From NCBI GenBank assembly GCA_025353305.1, contig JANXQX010000202.1, positions 1-5,285 on the forward strand: 5,285 nt of DNA, written 5' to 3'. Under the pieces are notes generated by a model, which saw nothing but the letters and a program-made list of their open reading frames with translations, was not told where the DNA came from and ran no database searches. This document shows positions 1 through 5,285 of the stretch, piece after piece. The stretch is from Holophagaceae bacterium. GTDB lineage: Bacteria > Acidobacteriota > Holophagae > Holophagales > Holophagaceae. The position numbers and the translations under genes are program-made. How positions within the stretch are numbered: the stretch's first letter is position 1; each line of letters begins with the position of its first letter.

Positions 1-914
1 TCCGGCGGCAATGGGTAGTCGGCGGTGGGCTGCGTCTTGAAACGGCGGTGCAGCCAGAACCACCACCTGGGATCTTCATGGATCTGGGCTTCCAGGGACC
101 AGGTCATGATCTGGGTGGCTGTCCAGACATCCCGATCCACGTCGCCCGTGAAGGGGAACTCGAGAGGTGGCAACACTCGAGCTGAGATGGTGCCATCGGG
201 ATGGGGCTTACTGAAGACCGGCAGCACGGGCACCCTGTATTTCACGGCCAACAGGGCCGCAGAGGAGTAGGTGGAAGCCCACCGGCCCATGAATCTGACG
301 AAGACGCCCTTGGTCAGGGCATCCTGGTCCATCAGAAAACCGGTGCCCCGCCCGGCCCGCAGCTCGCGAATGGAATCCCGCACGCCGCCTTCCTTGTAGA
401 TCACGCGGTTCCCCAGCCGGCTGCGCAGGGCAAGGAGTTTTCTTTCCAGAAGCGGATTGTCCAGTCGGCGCGCGATGGCCGCCAAAGCCCGGCCACTGAC
501 GGCGAGCCCCATGGCCATGGCCTCCCAATTACCGTAGTGGGCCGTCAGTACGATGAAGCCCTTGCCCGCAGCCTGGGCGGCATCCCAGTGCTCGAACCCA
601 TCCAGGTGAATCCATTTGTTCACCTCCTGCGGTTTCATATGCAGCAGGTGGACCGCGGTCATGAACAGGGAACCGTAATGCTTGAAGCAATCCCGAGCCA
701 CTGCGGTGATCTGGTCCTCGGTCAAGCCCAGGTTCGATTGGCGCAGGTTGTCACGGACCAACCGCCGGTAGTGCCCGCTCACCCGGTACGCACTGCTGCC
801 CACCAGGCGTCCCAGGGCCAGCCCGACTCGCCATGGCAGCAGGCGCAGCACCCCGTCCAGAATCCAGAACAGGGCATATTCCAGGCGGTGTCGGAGGGAA
901 ATGTGGCTGGGCAT
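1..914 (-). CDS. LpxL/HtrB-family lipid A (Kdo2-lipid A) acyltransferase, C-terminal end cut by window
   Basis: Translating the minus strand from the ATG at 914 gives an uninterrupted 304-residue protein that leaves the window at position 1. It matches the LpxL/LpxM/LpxP family, inner-membrane enzymes that move an acyl chain from acyl-ACP to a lipid A precursor or related lipid. What is visible: a hydrophobic N-terminal segment (about residues 13-25, ALFWILDGVLRLL) fitting the usual membrane anchor; the catalytic HX4E motif as HYGNWE at 126-131; ARRLDNPLLE after it; MDQD at 195-198 followed by KGVFVRFMG (202-210); and the late motif DPRWWFWLHRRFK (281-293). The family is about 300 residues long, so only a few C-terminal residues should be missing. 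A weak GAGG lies at 927-930, 12 nt before the ATG, and no other good start is near. It is divergent from the DUF4136 gene. The exact acyl chain and acceptor cannot be told, so I give no symbol; lpxL-like is the safe label. Confidence 0.9.
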   Translation of the reverse strand, partial: MPSHISLRHRLEYALFWILDGVLRLLPWRVGLALGRLVGSSAYRVSGHYRRLVRDNLRQSNLGLTEDQITAVARDCFKHYGSLFMTAVHLLHMKPQEVNKWIHLDGFEHWDAAQAAGKGFIVLTAHYGNWEAMAMGLAVSGRALAAIARRLDNPLLERKLLALRSRLGNRVIYKEGGVRDSIRELRAGRGTGFLMDQDALTKGVFVRFMGRWASTYSSAALLAVKYRVPVLPVFSKPHPDGTISARVLPPLEFPFTGDVDRDVWTATQIMTWSLEAQIHEDPRWWFWLHRRFKTQPTADYPLPP

Positions 915-973
915 CGGGTGGTGCGGCCTCAGTTTGATGGGAACCGTCCCACACTGACTGAACTGGGAAGAAG

Positions 974-996
974 ATAGGGAATTTCGATCGCCCTAT
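974..996. repeat. Inverted repeat ATAGGG / CCCTAT, possible operator
   Basis: ATAGGG (974-979) and CCCTAT (991-996) are perfect 6-bp inverted arms around an 11-nt spacer. On the plus strand the right arm is followed by TTT, so it looks slightly like a terminator, but no plus-strand gene lies upstream. A regulator-binding site for the divergent genes is as likely. The arms are short and chance is possible. Confidence 0.2.
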
Positions 997-1012
997 TTTG
1001 GTCCCCTGGAGG

Positions 1013-1050
1013 CTTTGATGTGTAAATATTTTAAAGCGCACATGTTGAAA
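1013..1050. promoter_or_regulatory. AT-rich core of the divergent lpxL-like / DUF4136 intergenic region, possible promoters
   Basis: The 183-bp gap between the two divergent genes has one clearly AT-rich stretch (1021-1035) in an otherwise GC-rich region. On the minus strand it holds TAAAAT (1033-1028), five of six matches to a sigma-70 -10 box, but no good -35 box lies 16-18 bp upstream. On the plus strand TTGAAA (1045-1050) resembles a -35 box, but the sequence 17 bp on is a poor -10. It is the best place for promoters; neither is convincing alone. Confidence 0.25.
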
Positions 1051-1083
1051 CCTAGCCTGTTTCTCCGGCATCCCTGCCGCATG

Positions 1084-1092
1084 CCAGGGGAA
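1084..1092 (+). promoter_or_regulatory. Ribosome binding site of the DUF4136 lipoprotein gene, inside an inverted repeat
   Basis: AGGGGAA (1086-1092) sits 5 nt before the ATG at 1098 and is a good Shine-Dalgarno sequence; it fixes that ATG as the start. CCAGGGGA (1084-1091), which contains it, is the exact reverse complement of TCCCCTGG at 1002-1009, so a transcript beginning upstream of 1002 could pair the two and hide the ribosome site. A start downstream of 1009 would remove that possibility. Confidence 0.5.
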
Positions 1093-1097
1093 TTCAA

Positions 1098-1805
1098 ATG
1101 AAAGTCTGGGACCTGCTCGAAACCGGCCGGGTGGAATCGAAAGGCCTGAAGGTGATAGGTTCGATGCTGATAATCTGCGGAATCGGGGGAGGTTGCTCCC
1201 GGCCCTCGTTTTCCTACGATTCAAGGCCCGGCACCGAAGTGGGGCATTTCCGGGATGTGGCCCTGGATCCAAGGAAGGATTTCGTCCTGGGGGTGGAGAA
1301 CATGCACCCGGTGAATTTCCCGGAAATCCAAAGCCAGGTCATGGGAGCGCTCGAGGCCAAGGGCTACCGCTTCGTGCCTTCGGATCAGGCAGAACTGTGG
1401 CTGGATGTCTTCACGCTGGCAGCGGGAGGATCCCGGCACGGCAACGGCAACAGCAACATCAATGGGAAACCCGAAGGACGGGGTGGAGCTGGGGGCGGGC
1501 GAAGCGGAAGGGGCTCCCACGGGAGTGCAATGGAAGGTGGAAAGGGCAGCATGGGGGGCCGGAATCCGCAACAAGGAGGGGAGACCCCTTCAAGGGATAT
1601 CTCCGCACCGGGAGGGGATCTTCTGATCGTTGTGGAATTGGTGGAGCGCGCCAGCACTGAGATGGTCTGGACAGGGGTCCTGGAACTGCCGATGCCCAAA
1701 TCCGCATCCACGACACAGACTTCTTCTAAGGAGATGATCGGAATCAAGGTGGATCAACTTCTACAGCCTCTTCCAATCCGCAAGAAAAGCGCCGAGGAAC
1801 GCTGA
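1098..1805 (+). CDS. DUF4136-type putative lipoprotein with a glycine-rich insertion
   Basis: A 235-residue protein of unknown function. The N-terminus (about 15-33) reads as a signal peptide: lysines 15 and 18, a hydrophobic stretch VIGSMLIICGIG, then Cys33. The lipobox is atypical (IGGGC; the -3 residue is Gly rather than Leu), and the 14 residues before the signal are unusually long and partly acidic. After Cys33, FSYDSRPGTEVGHFRDVALDP, the segment around FPEIQSQVMGALEAKGY (74-90), AELWLDVFTL (98-107) and the later DLLIVVELV...MVWTGVLE (174-196) follow the DUF4136 pattern, a domain of envelope lipoproteins with no established reaction. Between the halves, residues 110-161 are a low-complexity Gly/Ser/Arg-rich insert. 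The reading frame resumes the domain after it, so it is not a frameshift. The start is set by a strong ribosome site. The family call comes from motif pattern only; the lipid attachment is inferred. It ends against acs, convergently. Confidence 0.75.
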   Translation: MKVWDLLETGRVESKGLKVIGSMLIICGIGGGCSRPSFSYDSRPGTEVGHFRDVALDPRKDFVLGVENMHPVNFPEIQSQVMGALEAKGYRFVPSDQAELWLDVFTLAAGGSRHGNGNSNINGKPEGRGGAGGGRSGRGSHGSAMEGGKGSMGGRNPQQGGETPSRDISAPGGDLLIVVELVERASTEMVWTGVLELPMPKSASTTQTSSKEMIGIKVDQLLQPLPIRKKSAEER

Positions 1806-1811
1806 TTTTTT
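1788..1811. terminator. Weak bidirectional terminator-like hairpin between convergent genes
   Basis: AGCG (1788-1791) and CGCT (1800-1803) can pair around an 8-nt loop. On the plus strand the arm is followed by GA and six T residues (1806-1811); on the minus strand the same hairpin is followed by TTTTCTT. Its position at the end of the lipoprotein gene, 30 bp past the acs stop, suits a shared terminator. The 4-bp stem is short, so this is only plausible. Confidence 0.35.
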
Positions 1812-1833
1812 GTGTAGTGAACCTCCGGCTAGA

Positions 1834-3765
1834 TCAATCCGCCAGCGTGCTCAAATCGCCGGGATCCTGCCCCAGGGCCTCCGCCTTGAGAGCGCGGCGG
1901 ACGATCTTGCCTGAGCGTGTCTTGGGCAGGCTGGCGCGGATCTCGATGTCGCTGGGACTGGCGATGCCGCCCAGGTCCTCGCGGACATGGTCCTTAAGGC
2001 TGGCGATCAGGCCAGGGCCGGCCGTGAAGCCGGCCTTCAGCACCACGAAGGCCTTGATGCACTCACCCTTGATGGGATCAGGCAGGCCCACCACGGCGCT
2101 CTCGGCCACGGCCGGATGGCCGATGAGGGAGCCTTCCACATCGGCAGTGCCGATGCGGTGCCCGGCCACATTCAGGACATCGTCGGAACGGCCAAGCACG
2201 GCGATATAGCCATCCTTATCCTTCACCGCCACATCCCCCGCGGTGTAGCAGCCTGGGATCTCCGTCCAGTAGTCCTCGTAGCGTTTATGGTCGTTCCACA
2301 CGGTGGTGAGCATGTAGGGCAGCGGGTACTTGATCACCAGCAGGCCGCCCTGGCCGTCGGGCACGGGGGAACCATCGTGGTTCACCACGGCCAGACGCAC
2401 GCCGGGCAGCGGCTTTCCGGCCTTGCCGGGCCGGGCCTCGAAGGTGGGCAGCGTGCCGATCACCGGTCCCGCGATCTCCGTCTGCCACCAGTTGTCCACC
2501 ACCATGCCGTTGCCCTGGCCCACCAGATATTTCTGGGCCCAGCGGTGCGCCTCTGGATTCAAGGGCTCGCCGGCGCAGGCCATCAGCCGCAGCTTGGAGA
2601 GATCGAATTTTCCGGGCGCCTCGGCGCCATGGCTCATCCACATGCGGACGGCGGTGGGGGCTGTGAACATCACGTTCACGCCGAAGCGCTCGCAGATTTC
2701 CCAGGTGACTTCCGGAGTCGGATAGTCAGGCGCGCCCTCGCGGCAAAGCACCGTAGCACCGATGCTCATGGGTCCATAGACGATGAAGCTGTGGCCCACA
2801 ACCCAGCCGATGTCGGAGGTGCTCCAGTAGATGTCCCGCTCCTGGATCTGGAAGAAGGCCTTGCTCAGGTAATTGACGCCCACCAGGTAGCCGCCGGTGG
2901 CGTGCACCACGCCCTTGGGTTTCCCGGTGGTGCCGCTGGTGTACAGGATGAACAGCGGGTGTTCCGAATCCACCATCTCAGGGTCGCAGTGGATATCCCG
3001 CCCCTGCTGGATGTCGTAGAAATCCTTTTCGCGCTCGCTGGCGAAGCTCACCGGCGCATCGCCGGGACGCGAGCCCCGCCGGTGGACGATGACGTGGTCC
3101 ACGAAAGACAAGTCGCGCACGGCCTCGTCCACGATGGGCTTGAGGGACGTGGCCTTGCCCCTCCGGTACGTGAAGTCCGAACAGACCACCACCTTGGCGC
3201 CGGCGTCCTCGATCCGGGTGCGCAAGGCCGCGTGGCCCATGCCCGCGTACACCACGCTGTGGATGGCGCCGATGCGGGCGCAGGCCAGCATGGAGATGAT
3301 GCCTTCGGGCGTGAGCGGCATGTAGAGGATCACGCGGTCGCCCTTCTTCACGCCCAGGCGTTTCAGGGCATTCGCGAAGCGGTTCATTTCGCGGTACATG
3401 CGGTTGTAGGTGTAGGCGCGCTCGTCGCCATCCTCGCCCACCCAAAGCAGGGCCGCCTTGTTGCGCCGGTCGCTGTGAACGTGGCGGTCGATGCAGTTGA
3501 CCGTGACATTCAGCTTGCCGCCGATGAACCACCGATGGTTGGGGACCTCGAAGCGCACGACCTCGGTCCAGGGTTCATGCCAGTCGATGTTCAGGGCCTT
3601 CTCACCCCAGAAGGCCGCGGGATCCTCCTCGGCAAGCGCAGCTTCCACCTCGTAGTTGATGGCCGCCTGCTTCGCCAGCCAGCCCCGCATGGGGATCGGT
3701 GCTTCGCCTTTCTGGAGGGCACTGATCGTGGCCTGTTGGGTAAGGCTGATTTCTACATCGCTCAT
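1834..3765 (-). CDS. acs: Acetyl-CoA synthetase (AMP-forming acetate-CoA ligase)
   Basis: A 643-residue cytoplasmic enzyme of the ANL superfamily that activates acetate with ATP and CoA through acetyl-AMP (EC 6.2.1.1). Family length is about 640-655. Visible in order: N-terminal WFIGGKLNVTVNCIDRH (79-95, typical of Acs); P-loop YTSGTTGKPKG (275-285); the WWQTE motif (426-430), whose second Trp limits the acyl pocket in known Acs; YTAGD (507-511); the hinge and CoA-contact region LGRSDDVLNVAGHRIGTAD (524-542); and PKTRSGKIVRR (614-624) with the catalytic Lys620, the site that lysine acetylation switches off in other Acs. I start at the ATG at 3765, with GGGGA about 6 nt upstream; an in-frame GTG at 3822 lacks a ribosome site and lies in the likely -35 box. 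Odd points: WWQTE is followed by IAG instead of the usual TGG, and YAGMGHAAL replaces the common GGFS-type segment. These suggest a divergent Acs branch, so propionate or another short acid is possible. No motif is broken. Confidence 0.88.
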   Translation of the reverse strand: MSDVEISLTQQATISALQKGEAPIPMRGWLAKQAAINYEVEAALAEEDPAAFWGEKALNIDWHEPWTEVVRFEVPNHRWFIGGKLNVTVNCIDRHVHSDRRNKAALLWVGEDGDERAYTYNRMYREMNRFANALKRLGVKKGDRVILYMPLTPEGIISMLACARIGAIHSVVYAGMGHAALRTRIEDAGAKVVVCSDFTYRRGKATSLKPIVDEAVRDLSFVDHVIVHRRGSRPGDAPVSFASEREKDFYDIQQGRDIHCDPEMVDSEHPLFILYTSGTTGKPKGVVHATGGYLVGVNYLSKAFFQIQERDIYWSTSDIGWVVGHSFIVYGPMSIGATVLCREGAPDYPTPEVTWEICERFGVNVMFTAPTAVRMWMSHGAEAPGKFDLSKLRLMACAGEPLNPEAHRWAQKYLVGQGNGMVVDNWWQTEIAGPVIGTLPTFEARPGKAGKPLPGVRLAVVNHDGSPVPDGQGGLLVIKYPLPYMLTTVWNDHKRYEDYWTEIPGCYTAGDVAVKDKDGYIAVLGRSDDVLNVAGHRIGTADVEGSLIGHPAVAESAVVGLPDPIKGECIKAFVVLKAGFTAGPGLIASLKDHVREDLGGIASPSDIEIRASLPKTRSGKIVRRALKAEALGQDPGDLSTLAD

Positions 3766-3776
3766 GGTCGATCCCC
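3766..3776 (-). promoter_or_regulatory. Ribosome binding site that decides the acs start
   Basis: Read on the minus strand, GGGGAT (3776-3771) precedes the ATG at 3765 by about 6 nt. The upstream in-frame GTG at 3822 has no comparable purine-rich site, so the ATG is preferred, which removes 19 residues from the longest reading. Confidence 0.6.
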
Positions 3777-3795
3777 AGAAAGATGCTGCTAGTGG

Positions 3796-3824
3796 ATTAA
3801 TTGGCTGGGAGGAAGGTATCACAA
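3796..3824 (-). promoter_or_regulatory. Candidate sigma-70-type promoter of acs
   Basis: On the minus strand TTGTGA (3824-3819) and ATTAAT (3801-3796) are separated by exactly 17 bp; each matches four of six consensus bases. The predicted transcript would start near 3789, giving a leader of about 24 nt before the ATG at 3765 with its ribosome site. The fit in spacing and position is the main support; the boxes themselves are moderate. Confidence 0.35.
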
Positions 3825-3850
3825 GGCACCCTGTCCGGGAGCGGATACGA

Positions 3851-3867
3851 GACCTGGATCACAGGTC
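3851..3867. repeat. Palindrome GACCTG-N5-CAGGTC, possible operator
   Basis: Perfect 6-bp inverted arms (3851-3856 and 3862-3867) around GATCA. It lies between acs and the CNBD-DUF1003 gene, upstream of both, where a dimeric regulator could bind. It shares the word ACCTGGAT with the second palindrome; the two copies start 33 bp apart (3852 and 3885), about three helical turns. No T-run follows, so it is not a terminator. Confidence 0.35.
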
Positions 3868-3879
3868 CCCCAGGGTAGA

Positions 3880-3893
3880 CATCCACCTGGATG
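3880..3893. repeat. Palindrome CATCCA-CC-TGGATG, possible operator
   Basis: Perfect 6-bp inverted arms around a 2-nt centre, 12 bp after the first palindrome and 73 bp before the CNBD-DUF1003 start. Flanking GGGT (3873-3876) and ACCC (3894-3897) are also complementary but unevenly spaced. A regulator site is plausible; which gene it would control is not shown by the sequence. Confidence 0.35.
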
Positions 3894-3966
3894 ACCCACC
3901 CGTTATGGCGGTTCCGTGAGGGCTAGACTTCAGTTCCTGCTGTAATGGTTTCTTTTCGGAGCACCC

Positions 3967-4812
3967 ATGCCCGCCGACGCATCCCTGCTCACCGACCTGC
4001 CGCTTTTCTCGGCCCTTGACGCTGAAGAGTGCGCCCTGCTCGCCGAGGCCGTGGACACCCGCTCCCTGGCAGCGGGCGCGATCCTCTTCAAGGCCGGGGA
4101 TCCCGGCCAGGCCATGTATGTGGTGGCCAAGGGCGCCATGGAGATCTTCATCACCGATCACGCGGGACAGAAGATCGTCCTCACGGAATGCGGGCCCGGG
4201 GAAGTCTTCGGCGAGCTGGCCATGCTGGGCACCGGCCCCCGCACGGCCACCGCCGTGGCGCTGGAGGACTCCGAACTGCTCGAACTGGACCGCGATGACC
4301 TGGTGCTTCTGGTGACGAAGAAACCCGAAGCCGTCCTTCACCTTCTCGGGGCCATGGGGGCCATGACCCGCAAGGCGGACCTGCTGCTGCGCACAAGGGT
4401 GGCGCGTAACCCCAGCGAGGAGATCCAGGAACAGTTGACCATCGTGCAACGGCTCGCGGACTGGATCGCAGCCTTTTCAGGAAGCATTTCCTTCCTGGTG
4501 GCCAACGCCGTCTGGTTCGGAGTCTGGATCTGGCTCAACGAGTCGGGCACCTGGCGCTTCGATCCCTTCCCCTTCGGGTTGTTGACGATGATCGTGTCCC
4601 TGCAGGCCATCTTCCTGTCCATTTTCGTGCTGCTGGCCCAGAACCGGCATGCCGCCAAGGACCGCGTCCGGGATGACATCGAGTACGAGATCAACGTCAA
4701 GGCCGAGCTGGAGATCGCCCATCTCCACGAAAAAGTCGAGGAGATCCGCGAGGGCGTGCTGGAGCGCCTGGAGCGGATGGAAGCTCACTTGCTGAAAGCC
4801 CAGGGATTGTGA
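3967..4812 (+). CDS. Membrane protein with N-terminal cyclic-nucleotide-binding domain and DUF1003 domain
   Basis: A 281-residue protein of unknown function. Residues 11-125 form a CRP-like cyclic-nucleotide-binding domain: it opens LPLFSALDAEE, and the phosphate-binding cassette FGELAMLGTGPRTATAVA (81-98) keeps the Glu (83) and Arg (92) that hold the ribose and cyclic phosphate in cAMP/cGMP-binding relatives. No helix-turn-helix follows, so it is not a CRP/FNR transcription factor. Instead residues about 157-260 fit DUF1003, a small membrane domain: QRLADWIAAFSGS leads into two membrane helices (about 170-190 and 204-225) joined by a short loop with WRFDPFPFG, then the DUF1003-like stretch ending in QNRHAAKDR. 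The charged tail (230-279) is probably a coiled coil. No signal peptide is seen, so both ends should be cytoplasmic. GGAG at 3958-3961 lies 5 nt before the ATG. A nucleotide-gated membrane sensor is an inference; ligand and output are unknown. Its stop overlaps the start of alkD. Confidence 0.85.
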   Translation: MPADASLLTDLPLFSALDAEECALLAEAVDTRSLAAGAILFKAGDPGQAMYVVAKGAMEIFITDHAGQKIVLTECGPGEVFGELAMLGTGPRTATAVALEDSELLELDRDDLVLLVTKKPEAVLHLLGAMGAMTRKADLLLRTRVARNPSEEIQEQLTIVQRLADWIAAFSGSISFLVANAVWFGVWIWLNESGTWRFDPFPFGLLTMIVSLQAIFLSIFVLLAQNRHAAKDRVRDDIEYEINVKAELEIAHLHEKVEEIREGVLERLERMEAHLLKAQGL

Positions 4813-5285
4813 AACCCCGCGACCTGGCCATTGAGCTGGCTCGATGTTTGGAAGCGGAGGGAAATGCCCTCCGCATCCGGGGCGCCCAGGCCTACATGAA
4901 GACTTCGGATCCTTTCTTCGGTGTGGACGCCAACTCGATGCGCCGCATGGTGAAAGCCATCGCCAAAGCCCATCCGCCAACAAATCAGGAGGAATACCTG
5001 TCGCAAATCCAGGCGTTCTGGTCCCTGCCCCAGCGCGAGGCCCATTACGCCGCCGTGGAATGGGCCAAGCTTTTTCCGGCCTTCCAGGCGCTGGAGGCTC
5101 TGCCCCTCTTCGAGCGCATGATCCGGGAAGGGGCCTGGTGGGACACGGTGGACGAGCTCGCCCGCTTCCTTATTGGCGCATTGCTCCTGAAGGAGCGCGT
5201 GATTATGAAACCCTTGATGGAGCGCTGGATCCGCGACGAAAACCTGTGGATCCGCCGTGCCGCCCTGGTGGCCCATCAGAAGCAC
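4809..5285 (+). CDS. AlkD-family DNA alkylation-repair glycosylase, C-terminal end cut by window
   Basis: The first 159 residues of an AlkD-like HEAT-repeat DNA glycosylase, a cytoplasmic enzyme family that removes N3- and N7-alkylated purines from DNA. Visible: AYMKTSDPFFGV (28-39), the family's N-terminal signature; AAVEWAKLF (81-89); the active-site motif WWDTVDELA (110-118); and LWIRRAALVAHQKH (146-159). Compared with Bacillus cereus AlkD (about 237 residues; numbering from memory) Trp111, Asp115 and Arg150 fall at its Trp109, catalytic Asp113 and Arg148. The other active-site Trp (187) and about 70 residues should lie beyond the edge. The start is a GTG at 4809 that overlaps the previous stop as GTGA; the 29 residues before YMK match the family's spacing, and the next in-frame ATG would delete the signature. 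AGGG at 4802-4805 is close to the start, so translation probably depends on ribosomes finishing the upstream gene. The same-strand overlap indicates one operon with CNBD-DUF1003. Confidence 0.88.
   Translation, partial: MKPRDLAIELARCLEAEGNALRIRGAQAYMKTSDPFFGVDANSMRRMVKAIAKAHPPTNQEEYLSQIQAFWSLPQREAHYAAVEWAKLFPAFQALEALPLFERMIREGAWWDTVDELARFLIGALLLKERVIMKPLMERWIRDENLWIRRAALVAHQKH

Noticed and set aside
201..977. A 258-codon plus-strand open frame over the acyltransferase
   Set aside because: The minus-strand reading carries the HX4E and WWFWLHRRFK motifs; the plus-strand product has none and no good ribosome site.
751..1272. A 173-codon minus-strand open frame crossing the first intergenic region
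   Set aside because: It overlaps the coding parts of both neighbours in other frames, is rich in Pro/Arg/Ala without motifs, and would remove the divergent control region.
1834..3765. Propionyl-CoA synthetase (PrpE)
   Set aside because: The N-terminal WFIGGKLNVTVNCIDRH and the WWQTE motif fit Acs at least as well, and the HATGGYLV segment after the P-loop is Acs-like. Substrate remains open, so this is only disfavoured.
1987..3792. A 601-codon open frame on the plus strand opposite acs
   Set aside because: It lies wholly antisense to a gene with clear family motifs. Its product is low-complexity His/Ala/Gly/Val-rich with no recognisable motif, the usual shadow of a GC-rich gene.
3859..4449. 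A 196-codon minus-strand open frame opposite the CNBD-DUF1003 gene
   Set aside because: Antisense to a convincing two-domain protein; no motif of its own.
3967..4812. CRP/FNR-type transcription factor
   Set aside because: The N-terminal domain is CRP-like, but the C-terminal half has two membrane helices and DUF1003 features instead of a helix-turn-helix.
3766..4812. cAMP-gated control of Acs by its divergent CNBD neighbour, like the CNBD-acetyltransferases of mycobacteria
   Set aside because: No acetyltransferase domain is present in the CNBD protein; divergent position alone does not support it.
4785..5285. A minus-strand open frame opposite the AlkD gene
   Set aside because: The plus strand encodes the WWDTVD active site and other AlkD signatures; the minus-strand product matches nothing I know.

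Overview
This 5.3 kb window holds five protein-coding genes of a high-GC, Gram-negative type bacterium. The gene at the left edge belongs to the lipid A (LpxL/HtrB) acyltransferase family, and the next one encodes a probable exported lipoprotein; both imply an outer membrane. Codon use is GC-rich throughout. The proteins together would fit Acidobacteriota (Holophagae-like) or the former Deltaproteobacteria, but that placement is a low-confidence impression. I see no tRNA, rRNA, CRISPR array, insertion sequence or phage gene.

Layout, left to right: (1) an lpxL-like acyltransferase on the minus strand, running off the left edge with all but its last few codons present; (2) a 183-bp divergent intergenic region; (3) a DUF4136-type lipoprotein on the plus strand with an unusual glycine-rich insertion; (4) a 28-bp convergent gap with a weak bidirectional terminator-like hairpin; (5) an AMP-forming acetyl-CoA synthetase (acs) on the minus strand; (6) a 201-bp divergent intergenic region with a plausible acs promoter and two short palindromes; (7) a plus-strand gene for a membrane protein that joins a cyclic-nucleotide-binding domain to a DUF1003 domain; (8) a plus-strand AlkD-family DNA glycosylase, cut by the right edge, whose GTG start overlaps the preceding stop codon (GTGA).

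The genes do not form one pathway. The acyltransferase and the lipoprotein share a divergent control region and both concern the envelope. acs activates acetate for central metabolism and faces the membrane CNBD-DUF1003 gene across another shared control region. The CNBD-DUF1003 gene and alkD are the only pair with direct evidence of co-expression, from the 4-nt stop/start overlap. Most of the window is ordinary chromosome. The least understood part is the CNBD-DUF1003/alkD pair and the palindrome-containing region before it.
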